Assembly (NCBI GenBank): GCA_905250025.1
Contig: CAJNOJ010000249.1
Coordinates: 62,001 to 126,000 of the forward strand
DNA length: 64,000 bases
Direction: 5' to 3'
Source: Adineta ricciae
Lineage: Eukaryota; Rotifera; Eurotatoria; Adinetida; Adinetidae
Positions 42,977 through 52,825 of this stretch are shown piece by piece. The notes under the pieces are model-generated. The model did no database searches and had not been told where the DNA came from. It worked only from the letters and a program-made list of their open reading frames with translations. Positions within the stretch are counted from its first letter, which is position 1; the number at the start of each line of letters is the position of its first letter. A program made the translations under genes and the position numbers.

Positions 42977-45366
42977 ATGACGGATACCAAGCAACGACTG
43001 GTTAGTTTACTTACCATTCTGTCTGTTAGAGCAGCTCGATTGCTTATTATGTTCGAGCAATGTATGCCGTCGTCTTTGAACCCTAAGAGAACACCGTTGT
43101 GTATGGCTGAAAGAAATGAATTTGCTCGTGCACTAATTGAACAGGAATACCAAGAATCCTATTCATTCGACGAAATTCTCCACTGCCGAAACATTATTAA
43201 TTCCAACATCATTAGTAAAACAGAGATGGGCGTTGGTATTGATTTAAAAGCGGCAATTGATCGTTTCAAACTGCATCATCCAACTAATACCTACATACAG
43301 AATCTTAATATTTTGTCCCTTCTTCCTTATCGAACACAATGTAATAATTTGCGTAATGGTATTGAATGTGGCAATCAACTTCGACTGGATCTGCACATGA
43401 CTGCTTATGTCGTTTACCCAACGAGTATTCAACCGTGCACCTTGTATAGTGCTGATTGCAGAAAATGCAACCGAAGTTATCGAGTATCGTCAATATACTG
43501 CATAAATGAGCGAAAATTTATCATTACTCCAGAAGCTCTGCATAAGAATCAATATTTTCATTTATCATCTGGCAAACTCGTGTACTCAAGAGAAATGCTC
43601 GTCTCTTTCTCTTCAGATCTTGTTAATGGGCATATTAGCTTTCATGGTGCTGGTACATCACTTTTGTCGAAAATTGAGCGACTGCAGCCTGAACTTCTGG
43701 TGAAAAAGTTTGATGTGGTGCAGTTGACCAGATCATTGGAAGCTCATTGGATTTACTTCGAGTTATTTCGTCTGATGTTTATGGCCAGTTCAGAAAATGA
43801 AATTACTGCGCCACGAGCTCTCTTTTCTGGTGAGAAATAGTCACGAAAAATACCTTGTGATCGGAAACCTATTGATTGTTTAGCACGGAATACAGTTGCA
43901 GCTGGTGACCAAATGAATGCAAAAGCACAATTCTTAGAAGAACATTTAGATTTGATATACAATATATTTAGTGTTTTTTGGTCAAATCATGACTTAATAG
44001 CAGAATGTCGATGTGAAAAATCAATGTGCTGCAAAGTATTGATTGTTGACGGCCATCAAAAACCTCGTCGAACAATTTGCCGTTACGATAATGTTACATC
44101 TCTCATAAATGAAGAAGAACTCGGTCCGTGCAACAGAGGTTGTCCATATCAACCGAGAAAACGAACAAATATTCATACCGCTAAGAATAGTGAGTATTAC
44201 GATGCTATGAAGAATTTTATCACGAGAAAGCCGGATTAACAGTAGCTTACTTGAGTGCTGTGCTATCGAATGAATTGATAATAAATCAATATCCGACTAC
44301 TAACTGCAGTGCATTTACTTCAGTCTATTTCATTCTGAAATCCATTACTTTATTTAGTCGGAAAGAATTTTATCTCATTTGATTTTTTAATTTAGAGCCA
44401 TCCCCATTTTATTGCATTTATCATCAAGATTTGACTGACAAGCAGTCAGCCTATGCTGAAGAAGATTGCAATCGAGACCGAGCATGGTTGGCACAATTGA
44501 AAGAAATGAGAGATCAGAGCAAGCAAACGGATGGCAATGAAATGGATGAACAATGCAACGTGATCAGATTAGGTGACGATGAAGAGCTCGAAAATAAGCG
44601 CAAAAAGCATGGGCTTCTTAGCATCTTTTTATCATGCGGCGTTGTGATTGGATTTACCGAACCAATAAACCATGAGGGTGTACGAAAGATTACTGACCAT
44701 CTATTAACTATGATCAAAATGGGTGTCAAAATGCCGAACGCATTAATTTACGATTCAGCGTGTAATCTGAAGTTATTCTGGAACAAAAACTTCGGTAGCG
44801 TCCATTTGAAAGAAACTCTGTCAAGTAGGATCTTATACAATATGCGAATTGCTGTGGATCGATTTCATATAAAAAACCATGTGCATAGCATGTGCAAAAC
44901 AATTACTAATCCCGACTGTCTATTAAATGGTAATGATGATATTTACAATGGAATCAATACAGTTCTGGCAGAGCAATCGTTTCGTTATCTAACCGAGTTT
45001 AAACTTTCGATACGTCGCTTGGCTTATCCTACCTCAACCATGTTTAGCATATTATTGTTGCATCTATGGAACTGTCGTAATACAAAGATATCACCTGACT
45101 GTCTTGGTTTAGCAAGCAAATACTTTCGTGAAAAAGTCAAACCATTATTTCTTACATATTGTATATTCGAAACAACACAACTGTATCAGAAGAAATCTGG
45201 TTCAACGTTCTCGTCATCATCCTGTTCTGAAGACCAAGTTGATGAACAAGATGATAAAATGGATGTGGATGATGATCTCGGACAATTGGACTATGATTGT
45301 TTTGTAAAGTTAGAACAATTTGCTTGGGATTCCGATGAAGAAAACAACAACAGCGGTGATATCTAA
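42977..45366 (+). CDS. KDZ-family transposase with CxC cysteine cluster
   Basis: Exons 42977-43829, 43884-44189 and 44396-45366, with two phase-1 introns, give an unbroken 709-aa protein. Residues about 112-280 match the CxC cysteine cluster that accompanies KDZ transposases: C122, C131, C154, C161, C164, then HLSSGKLVYSREMLVSF and HISFHG. The RNase-H-like core keeps its acidic residues: VLIVDGHQKPRR (D340), IYDSACNL (D506) and VLAEQSFRYL (E579). Between the last two lies the family pattern VDRFHIKNHVHSMC (D541, H544, H548, C553). A zinc pair C393/H396 (YCIYH) also fits. The C-terminus is acidic. KDZ enzymes move large DNA transposons. With all landmarks present this copy may be active or domesticated; I found no terminal inverted repeats by eye. 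Confidence 0.8.
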
Positions 45367-46015
45367 TTTCATATTTATGTCATGCTTAGTCAGTTTGCTG
45401 TTTACACATTCATTACATATGTCATATCTCGATGAAAACCCTCAAAGAGACGATCTATGTCAAGCAAGTTCTTGCTCAACTCTTGTACACTCATCAAAAA
45501 GAAGTCAATTCAATTTCCTTCTTCAATCTTTTCATCTGTTTTTTGTTGTAACTTGTTTCTGTAAGACATTACGAGGATGTTAGGTTTGTTAACAATCATA
45601 TTTTTTTGTGTGAAAGTAATGGTTTCATTTATTTGTATTGTCTACTGCTTGTTCATTTATTCTAACGGCTTTCTTTTATTTGTACAGATGATGTTCTACA
45701 TATGTTATAGCACACGATCTCATGTAGTATCCTTCATAATATTATTGAGATGGAGTCTTTGCGATGAATTGGTTTAAATAAATAAAGATATAGTTCAGTC
45801 AGCAAACAGTCGAAGTCACATTATTCTATTAAAAGGCATATTCTTTTGAAAGCTTGAAAGAAACGATCGAGCATCGTAAGTGATATATTCCACGACCACA
45901 TGTCTTGACATAATTAAGACTGCAGTTTAAAATCATAAATATTTCAAGCATCTTATAAATACAACTTTGTTTTGTTTGATGTAACGAAGATACTCTCTGA
46001 ATCAACAGCTCCCGT
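45367..46015. other. Intergenic region
   Basis: About 650 bp of T-rich DNA downstream of the KDZ gene. Short frames without motif. No clear inverted partner to the left flank of the KDZ region was found by eye. Confidence 0.4.
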
Positions 46016-46570
46016 TTATTTTCCAGCTAGCTCTATTTCGTCGTCACGAGTTCGTGCAACACTTAGAGCTCCATGATGTTTTAAAACTTGAACACAGCGT
46101 GCCTTTCGCTTATATGCCAAAATAGCGCTGAAAATTGCTTGAAGTTGAACCAAGAACATTTTGCCGTGCCAACGTTTCATATATCGAAGCAAATTTTCAT
46201 CTTGCCGATAACAAGATAGTAAATAAAAGCCCAAACTGTTCGTGCCACGCAACCCGGTACTTGAATCGGTAAAAAAGAATTGAAACATGTCTTCTATGAT
46301 AATGGCAACAGGTTTTTCTATGACTAAACAAGGAACGATTTTCCGAATACCCTCCATGACCCGCTAGACCCCCACGACCCGCTAGACCCCCGCGACCCCC
46401 ACGACCCGCTAGACCCCCGCGACCCCCTAGACCCCCGCGACCCCCTCGATCCCCCCACGACCCCCTCGCCCCCCACGACCTCCACGACCCCCTCGACCCC
46501 CACGACCTCCTCGATCCCCACGACCTCCTCGATCCCCACGACCTTTAGACTTGCTATAACCTTGACTCAT
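46016..46570 (-). CDS. Possible RGG-repeat protein, frame interrupted
   Basis: An ATG at 46570 opens MSQGYSKSKGRGDRGG followed by about ten RGG/RGD tripeptides, all encoded by the 9-bp minisatellite. A run of six G then shifts the frame and the RGG reading ends in a stop inside the array. Beyond the array a 113-codon open frame (46357-46016) reads MEGIRKIVPCLVIEK, FQFFFTDSSTGLRG, SCYRQDENLLRYMKRW, ending DDEIELAGK. It looks coding but is unrecognised. RGG boxes bind RNA. The two parts could be one gene whose repeat length is mis-assembled or polymorphic, or an intron may span the array. Expression is not shown. Confidence 0.4.
46359..46547 (-). repeat. GC-rich 9-bp minisatellite (inverted array)
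   Basis: On the minus strand this is the same 9-bp unit family (GGGGGTCGN, GCGGGTCNN) as at 34188-34395 and 35005-35087, but in the opposite orientation. Units differ mainly in their last two or three bases. It is sharply bounded by AT-rich DNA on both sides. Confidence 0.85.
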
Positions 46571-46984
46571 AGGTAACGTTATATCTCATCTCTTTTGGTC
46601 GCCCTTCGTCTGTACATGCTTGCTTAATCATTTAAAATCTTGAGTGTAACCATGCAGCTACAGCAAAGACACAGAGTAAATACAGATAGATTATTTAGAC
46701 TGAGTAGATTGTAAGCCAGCAACCAGTGATAAGAAATTCTATTGGGGCGATTAACATTGAAAATTCAAAGCATTTCAAGTGTCAAACATTTTATATTCGC
46801 TATATTTGCCGACTCGAATAGATGTTAACAAACTCTTTTTATCTAATGAAAGGCATCATCTTCGTATATCCGTAACCCCACTGCTTTTTAGATAAGAGGA
46901 AGGCGCTTTTTTTTCTAAAATTCAATTTGAAATACAAAAAACCATAGACTCGTCTTACACGTATTATGAGAGGATAAATTAGAC
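46571..46984. other. Intergenic region
   Basis: About 410 bp of AT-rich DNA with oligo-T runs. It may hold the promoter of the RGG frame on one side and of the small secreted protein on the other. Confidence 0.3.
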
Positions 46985-46992
46985 TATATAAG
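46985..46992 (+). promoter_or_regulatory. TATA box of the small secreted protein
   Basis: TATATAAG lies 49 bp upstream of the ATG at 47034, close to the distance expected for a short-leader mRNA in compact genomes. Confidence 0.4.
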
Positions 46993-47033
46993 AAAAGAGA
47001 AGAAAAAGAAGCTTTTGTATATTGAATGTCAAT

Positions 47034-47291
47034 ATGTACACTATACTACAGACGTCTATTAATAAATGGAGGAAGATCGAATGTGTATATTCTGTTCTGC
47101 TGTGTATTTTCATAATTCAATTCGGTTTCGGTCTATCAAACTCTTATCGAACAATAGTAAGGGCACAAATGCAGTTTAGTCACACACCGGCTATTGAAAT
47201 GTGCCGACAAAATAGGAAAAAAAATCCATTCGCTTATTATTTTAATCAAAGGACAGAGAAGAGAGAAAAGAGATATATGGACGTCGTATAA
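47034..47291 (+). CDS. Possible secreted peptide precursor
   Basis: An 85-aa frame. Residues about 11-31 are hydrophobic (IECVYSVLLCIFIIQFGFGL), a plausible signal peptide or anchor. The rest has dibasic sites: NRKKNPFAYYFNQR, TEKREKR and a short C-terminal YMDVV. Cleavage at KK and KR sites would release NPFAYYFNQ. This is the layout of a neuropeptide-like prohormone, but there is no amidation glycine and no match to a family I know. A TATA box at the right distance supports transcription. Confidence 0.35.
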   Translation: MYTILQTSINKWRKIECVYSVLLCIFIIQFGFGLSNSYRTIVRAQMQFSHTPAIEMCRQNRKKNPFAYYFNQRTEKREKRYMDVV

Positions 47292-47624
47292 GAACAAAAC
47301 AGAACACATGAACGTGTTACAAGTCGAACTGCTCTATCAATCAATATAATCTGTAATTAAAATAGAAGAATTATTTGATGTAAAAGATTAAGATAACCCA
47401 ATAATAATCAGAACTTCAAAATACATCGAATAATTATGAAACAATATATGATATTATATACATATAGCCAGTATTTTCATTGCATATACACAACATTTTT
47501 CTATAAATCATAACTATCATAAATACTATCATTGATGTCGACATCACTTGCGATCATCTTCATACGATTAACACCACAACACTTCATAAATTAACATTCA
47601 CTAATGATTTTGTATAGCTTCTAT
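47292..47624. other. AT-rich spacer
   Basis: About 330 bp, very AT-rich, with no gene or repeat recognised. Confidence 0.3.
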
Positions 47625-47940
47625 CATACATTCAGATGAGTGGAAAGCGTATAATGATTTAAAGAACACCAGAAAATATTATTCACATCGTACTGTGAAT
47701 TACTCTATTCATTTTGTCTACCCAGCAACTCATGTACATACTCAATTAATAGAAAAAATCTGGATGTGTTTAAAAAAGAAGTTAAAGAAACAATGTGAAA
47801 TTGTGAGAAGTTTATTACCTACATACTTGGAAGAATTTGTTTAGCGTCAGGATTTCGGCGATAAGCCTTTTGAAAATATTATTACGCAAATTGTAGAAGA
47901 TTATCCCAGTTCATTAAATGTTCATTTTGTTTCTTTAATA
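47625..47940 (+). mobile_element. Merlin/ISXO2-like transposase relic (C-terminal part)
   Basis: One plus-strand frame reads ASIIHSDEWKAYNDLKN, KYYSHRTVNYSIHFVYP and THVHTQLIEKIWMCLKKKLK. It then continues through LLPTYLEEFV, a TAG, and RQDFGDKPFENIITQIVEDY. This is the end of an ISXO2-like DDE transposase, as in animal Merlin elements: DEW-x-AY (second acidic residue), VNHS-x-FV and H-T-x-x-I-E-x-x-W with the catalytic glutamate. The N-terminal zinc finger and first aspartate are missing. One in-frame TAG interrupts it. Dead remnant of a DNA transposon. Confidence 0.7.
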
Positions 47941-47970
47941 AATACCATTTGTTCTATTGTATGACATATA

Positions 47971-48210
47971 CACTGGTCGCCAAGATTATCCGACTGCATG
48001 TGATTTGCATTTTAAAGGTTTTGAAAAACTATGATTTTGGTATCTGGAATGTTCTGTTGTTTTTAGAAACTTATTAGAAACCATCATTTTATCATATTAT
48101 TGTCGGCAACAAAGTTCTTTCATGAAATCACTCTTTGGATTTCTTCTAACATCATCAGTTACGGAATAATATGCAAATCACATGCAGTCGGATAATCTTG
48201 GCGGCCACTG
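47971..48210. mobile_element. 240-bp MITE with 40-bp terminal inverted repeats, TA-flanked
   Basis: The left end (47971-48010, CACTGGTCGCCAAGATTATC and on) and the right end (48171-48210) are inverted copies matching at 38 of 40 positions. Both are flanked by TA (47969-47970 and 48211-48212), the target duplication of Tc1/mariner-like elements. The inner 160 bp is AT-rich and non-coding. With only two mismatches between ends, insertion is probably fairly recent. A CAGTGGCCGCC-like terminus also fits Tc1/mariner/pogo families. Confidence 0.9.
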
Positions 48211-48212
48211 TA

Positions 48213-49397
48213 TATTTCTTTTCTCTCCTTTCTTTTCTTTGATTAAAATAATAAGCGAACGAATTTTTCTTTGTCATTCTGTCTGTCGCCTTATTTCAGT
48301 AGGCGGTGTGACTAAACTGCTCTTGTATTTACTCTTGTCACGCACCAACGACTAGTAACTATCATCGCTTGGTGAATTAAAAGAATTAACAATCATCATG
48401 GACCTAAGAAATATTTCTATACAAACCAATTCAGGTACGGTATGTTTTTTCTATGAAATAGAAATTGATCTTTCTGGCTATTTTTACATCGATCCCATTC
48501 AAGTAGTGAGTGTTGAGCGCTCTCTGTTAATCATCGAAAAACATAGCTGATTTTTCGAAAGCCCATATTTTGATACTAGTCTTTGTTGTTCGATTTGATT
48601 GTTTGAAAAGCTTGCTAAGGTTGTTAATATTTAATAGCATCATGGTGTAGTAGCGTACCCAGGATTCGACCGGTGACCTGGCAGTGCCTTACGAAAATTT
48701 TAAAAACTTACTATACCACTTGACAATTATCTATTGGCTCAAAATCAATAGTCTTTTTTAAGAAAAAAATTATTTTAGTGCGAAACAAACTCATTAAAAG
48801 ACATTATATGAATAAACAGTTTGGGCTGTAATAATTAATTTTTTAAACAAGCAGTAACCCAAGGTCGCAAGAAGTCGGAAAAAAAGAGAGAGTGTTGGTA
48901 TTTCCTGCAAAAGTTTCAGGAAACTACTGGAATTCTGAAGTATTTTCAGAAATTCTTTCAGACTATTGGAAAGTTTTTTCAAAAATTCTGCTGTTTTTAA
49001 CGGTTTTCGAAGATTTCTTAGCTTTTTGTACAAAAATTTCAGAAAATTGGGAAAACTAGCGAGCAGGAGAAGCGAAGTTTCCAAAGATTGGCAGAACATT
49101 GGGATCCTAACAACGTCTATAGTGTGACACTTCTGACGCTAATAATATGTGTTCTATATTCAATTATTCTGTACTAGATTTCGCTAATTTTAATTTTAGT
49201 CGACAAGCTCGAAATGACGTATCTTCTCTTTAAATTCTATAAACTAATAGTTTGTTCATAGCTTAGAAACGTGATCACTTTGGCAACGATGTGAATATCT
49301 ATTCATATCTGATTTGTCCAAGCTAAAAACATCAGCTGTATGATCATTGAAAAATTTCCATCTATGAACTACTCTAATTTTTCTTTCTTTTCCTAAG
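48213..49397. other. Non-coding region upstream of the SLC6 fragment
   Basis: About 1.2 kb. The exons for the N-terminal half of an SLC6 transporter would be expected here, but I see none. A low-complexity stretch (48895-49060) repeats TTTCAGAAA-like words. The sequence near 48650-48690 resembles a transposon or SINE fragment but cannot be assigned. Confidence 0.4.
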
Positions 49398-50712
49398 CTC
49401 TGGATTGAAGCGGCGACCCAAATTTTCTTCAGTTATGGTCTTGGATTAGGAGTTCTTGTGGCATTAGGTAGTTACAATAAACAGCGTACGAATTGCTACA
49501 GGTGAGCGTCTTTCATTGATAACTTTGATTGAATAATGAGATATACAATCGGTAACTTAGAGATACACTCCTGTTAGCAGTATTCAATGAAGCAACATGT
49601 TTGATCAGTGGATTGGTTATATTTTCTGTCATTGGGTTTTTAGCTAAAACAGAAGGCAAAGCGATTAATGAAGTAGCTGAATCAGGTGAACAATTCATAA
49701 TAATTTCACATTTAATCATCATCATATGATCGTTGCTTTGTTTCCAGGTCCAGGTTTAGCATTTGTTGTTTATCCAGCTGCTGTTGCTCAACTACCGTTT
49801 TCACGCCTTTGGTCAGTCTTATTTTTCGTTATGCTCATCTTCATCGGTCTTGATAGTCAGGTTTGATTATTCATATTGTTTTCGAATTCGATAATTGTTT
49901 TATAATCTATTCACATAATAGTTTGTTGCGTTGGAAGGTTTCATTACAGCATTTGTCGACGAATGGTTAGTCTTTCGTCGTCATAAAAAACTTTTTATAG
50001 CTGTGTATTGTGCCATCTCATATGTAATAGGTTTATCAACAGTCACACAAGTAGATCATTTTGTTCAACCTTTGAAAATATTACTCTTACTCAATTTCAT
50101 CTGTTGCATCTAGGGTGGAATGTACGTCTTCAAGATTTTTGACTATTACTCAGCGAGTGGTTGGTGTTTGCTTATTGTACTGTTCTTTGAGTGTATCGGT
50201 GTCTCATGGTTCTATGGTGCTGATCGTTTTTACGAAGATATCAATAAGATGATTGGCTATTATCCTAATCAATTTTGGAAATGGTGTTGGAAAGTACTGA
50301 CTCCTCTATTATGTATGGTGAGTATATTCAGCCATATTTTCTGTGGCCCGATGATATGAGTCTATGTTTTCTACTCTTAGAGTATAGCTATTTTCAGTCT
50401 CGTGAAATATGAACCAGTTACTTACAAAAAATACCGATTTCCGAAATGGGCTGAATGTTTAGGTTGGTCTATTGCTTTGTCATCGATTGTTGCTATTCCT
50501 ATTTATGCAATTGTATTTTTTGCAAGACAAACAGGGACACTGAAGGAAGTACGAATATTTTCAGTGCGTTTATTAAAAAGAGTTCGTTTTCGTTTCCTTT
50601 TGATTTACAGCGATGGAATACAGCTATACGATCAACACTCAACCGCAGTGAACAAAATGAATCTATGTTATATGGAGAAAGTGCTGCCTTGAATGATGAT
50701 TCATTTTCTTGA
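49398..50712 (+). pseudogene. 5'-truncated SLC6 neurotransmitter-transporter gene (TM6-TM12)
   Basis: Seven exons (49398-49501, 49561-49685, 49748-49860, 49922-50050, 50114-50317, 50381-50548, 50611-50712) keep frame across short GT-AG introns. The product is about 314 aa of an SLC6 sodium-coupled transporter. It includes [17 protein letters not shown] (TM6, substrate site), [66 protein letters not shown] and the C-terminal helices ending SALNDDSFS-like (AALNDDSFS). TM1-TM5, which hold the sodium sites and half of the substrate pocket, are absent upstream. The remaining exons have no stops. A fragment made by rearrangement, or a gene whose 5' exons are misassembled, would both explain this. 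Nearest family members are GABA/glycine-type carriers. Confidence 0.75.
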
Positions 50713-51034
50713 TCATACTAATAAAAATTGTCATCAAACAGAAAAAAAATCTTATAGCGAATTGCTAATCTTACAAGGTGATATACAAATCTAGATCGAA
50801 TTTGAGATGCTAAGCAATATAGAAATGAAAAGGATGCATTTCAACTTTGCATTACATATAACAGAACGTAATATAAGACACTTCATAGCTTGACTCTCAT
50901 GTAACAGATAAGAATAATCGATTCGTAATAAATTCTTTTCTCTTCCCCAAAAAGAGTCGAATATATTACGTATCAAAATTAGAAAGAAAAAGGTGAGCAG
51001 TTGATTCTTCATTCGTTGTTGAGAACACCTTTAA
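50713..51034. other. Intergenic spacer
   Basis: About 320 bp, AT-rich, no feature recognised apart from probable 3' UTR and promoter sequence. Confidence 0.3.
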
Positions 51035-51772
51035 ATGATTATTATGCAAACTTCTTCTACCTTTTGCGCTTTTCTTCTACTTTGCCTTAAGTATTCAGTA
51101 ACATCCACGACAGCCAATTTTACGATTACAACCTTATGGAATTCGACTTTGATTACAACTCATTCACCTGTTCAAATTTCGCTATCATCGGTCACCAATA
51201 GAAGCGACCTTATTATTGAAATTGATGCTCCATTTTTTCACGATCCCGCTCCTGCAATGACACCTCCAGGGCCATTTCCAGAATTGTGGAATTACGAAGT
51301 TGTCGAAGTCTTTCTCTTATCATCATCGACAAACCATTATATCGAATTAGAATTTTCTCCTCATGGCCATTATATCGTTCTCCTTCTAGTTGATCAACGA
51401 AAACTCCTTAAACAGCTATTACCATTGCCTGAATATCGCGCGACAATACTGTCAGAAAATCGATGGGTTGGCCGAGCTTATATACCTCGTGCTCATCTTC
51501 CAGGACGCATAGATCGTCTCAATGTGTTTGCTATTCATGGGCAAGACGAAAATCGTTCCTACGAAGCATTGTATCCAGCACCAGCTGGAAGTGCTAAACC
51601 AGATTTTCATCGTTTAGAATTATTTCAACCATTTGATTTCGATCAACTACTTGACCCAAGTGAAAAAGATGGTGCCAGCTGGCAAAACCATGCCTCTCGT
51701 CCAATCGCTTTTTCGATCTTCCTACCAATATTGTTTCTTCAGGTGCCATTCCACCGGACAGTACTATTTTAG
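51035..51772 (+). CDS. UPF0462 (C4orf33-like) protein with signal peptide
   Basis: A 245-aa intronless frame. Residues 1-25 form a signal peptide (FCAFLLLCLKYSVTS). The body matches the UPF0462/C4orf33 family: IDAPFFHDPAP, then PFPELWNYEVVEVFLL, YIELEFSPHGHYIVLLL, FAIHGQDENRSYEALYP and KPDFHRLELFQPFDF. The fold is probably a carbohydrate-binding-like beta sandwich. The human relative is cytosolic and of unknown function; secretion here is unusual. A hydrophobic C-terminal segment (IAFSIFLPILFLQVPF) could be a second anchor or GPI signal. Start at the first ATG, with a second ATG three codons on. Confidence 0.8.
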   Translation: MIIMQTSSTFCAFLLLCLKYSVTSTTANFTITTLWNSTLITTHSPVQISLSSVTNRSDLIIEIDAPFFHDPAPAMTPPGPFPELWNYEVVEVFLLSSSTNHYIELEFSPHGHYIVLLLVDQRKLLKQLLPLPEYRATILSENRWVGRAYIPRAHLPGRIDRLNVFAIHGQDENRSYEALYPAPAGSAKPDFHRLELFQPFDFDQLLDPSEKDGASWQNHASRPIAFSIFLPILFLQVPFHRTVLF

Positions 51773-51913
51773 ATGACTGTGATTAATAAAAAGAACTTTT
51801 AAAAAAGCTTGTTTTGTTTTATCGCCTATATGTATATTTCTGCTCGTATGAAATTTTCTCGCTCGACGCGAAGATAATGACCTAAATTCTTTCGGTCAGA
51901 GAGAAGAGTATGT

Positions 51914-52825
51914 TCAAGGTCGACGTGGTATCACATCACGCATGTAATCTTTTTTATAGAAATGAACTAAATGTTCCTGAACATTATCAACAGTAGGATA
52001 TGTTTGATTATCAATTGTAACGTTCGTTTTGAATGAAATATGCGATAGGAATTTACCACTAAACTCAATTGAATAAATTGAACTATTTCTTGTTAGATTA
52101 ACTGAGTTCGTTGCTAAGTAAAGATCAATATAAGCATGCAAATGGAAGATTTGAGTTGGTGGCGGTTGTTTAACATTCTGCGTTAAGAGGAGTGATTTAT
52201 CCAAGGTATCTTTATGTACACATATACGTGTTAGATCGAGAGTCTATTGTGAAAATGAAAACAAGAAAATCATGTGAAATTCCATCGAAGTTGGCTTATC
52301 TTCTTACATGAAATAGATAGAATCCGTGTTGATACAATTCATTCTGGATGCTTGTACTACGTAAATATGTCCAATTAAAGAAACCAATATCGATATCGCG
52401 CGTCCATGGAATGATAGTTTGATTTCGTACAGCGCCAAGAAGTGATCCGTAGATAATCACATATGGTAGATTATGGCGCCGAAAAAATGCATCCAGAAAG
52501 TCAAGTGAACGTTTGAGAACATAAGCACAACATGTTTTATTTCGTGTTGTACAATTTGAAGAATGCGAACATGCTAAATACGCACACGGAGTAACATTCG
52601 TTGGAACTGACTTCGTGTAAACGCCGAATACAATTTGTGTACTAAATTAAATAGGAAAAATATTCAGGAATAGATGACAGATAAACACATGGATAAAAAC
52701 AGTAATGCTTACTTCCATTGAATACTAATTGTGATAATAAATATTACGATGACAGTAGCAACTAAAATCAGTTTCAGGAGAGTAGAGGTACATTTTTTAT
52801 ATGTCTCTCCGTGTGAAGTTCTCAT
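51914..52825 (-). CDS. LicD/fukutin-like type II membrane enzyme
   Basis: Exons 52825-52713, 52641-52308 and 52243-51914 are joined by two GT-AG introns (71 and 64 bp), giving 258 aa. Residues about 16-36 form a single N-terminal membrane anchor (LLKLILVATVIVIFIITIS). YGSLLGAVRN (102-111) and IPWTRDIDIG (115-124) are the LicD signature, with the D120-x-D122 pair that binds metal. A cysteine-rich stem (residues 57-76) precedes it. LicD-family proteins, including fukutin and FKRP, transfer phosphocholine or ribitol-phosphate to sugars in the Golgi lumen. The protein is shorter than fukutin but complete at both ends. The exact substrate cannot be told. Confidence 0.75.

Noticed and set aside
42345-42977. 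Joining the 14-exon gene and the KDZ gene into one giant protein.
   Set aside because: Exon 14 ends in an in-frame TAG, and using the GT at 42344 as donor to the acceptor before 42971 gives the wrong phase. Two separate genes fit better.
37200-46000. Terminal inverted repeats for the KDZ element.
   Set aside because: Comparison by eye of the flanks near 37.2-37.6 kb and 45.4-46.0 kb showed no convincing inverted match; a computed alignment would be needed.
48650-48700. tRNA or tRNA-derived SINE (GGATTCGACC-like word).
   Set aside because: No acceptor stem, anticodon arm or 3' half could be matched; a single T-loop-like word is not enough.
48794-49099. 101-codon minus-strand leucine-rich frame.
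   Set aside because: It arises from repeated TTTCAGAAA-like low-complexity DNA and lacks start context or family features.
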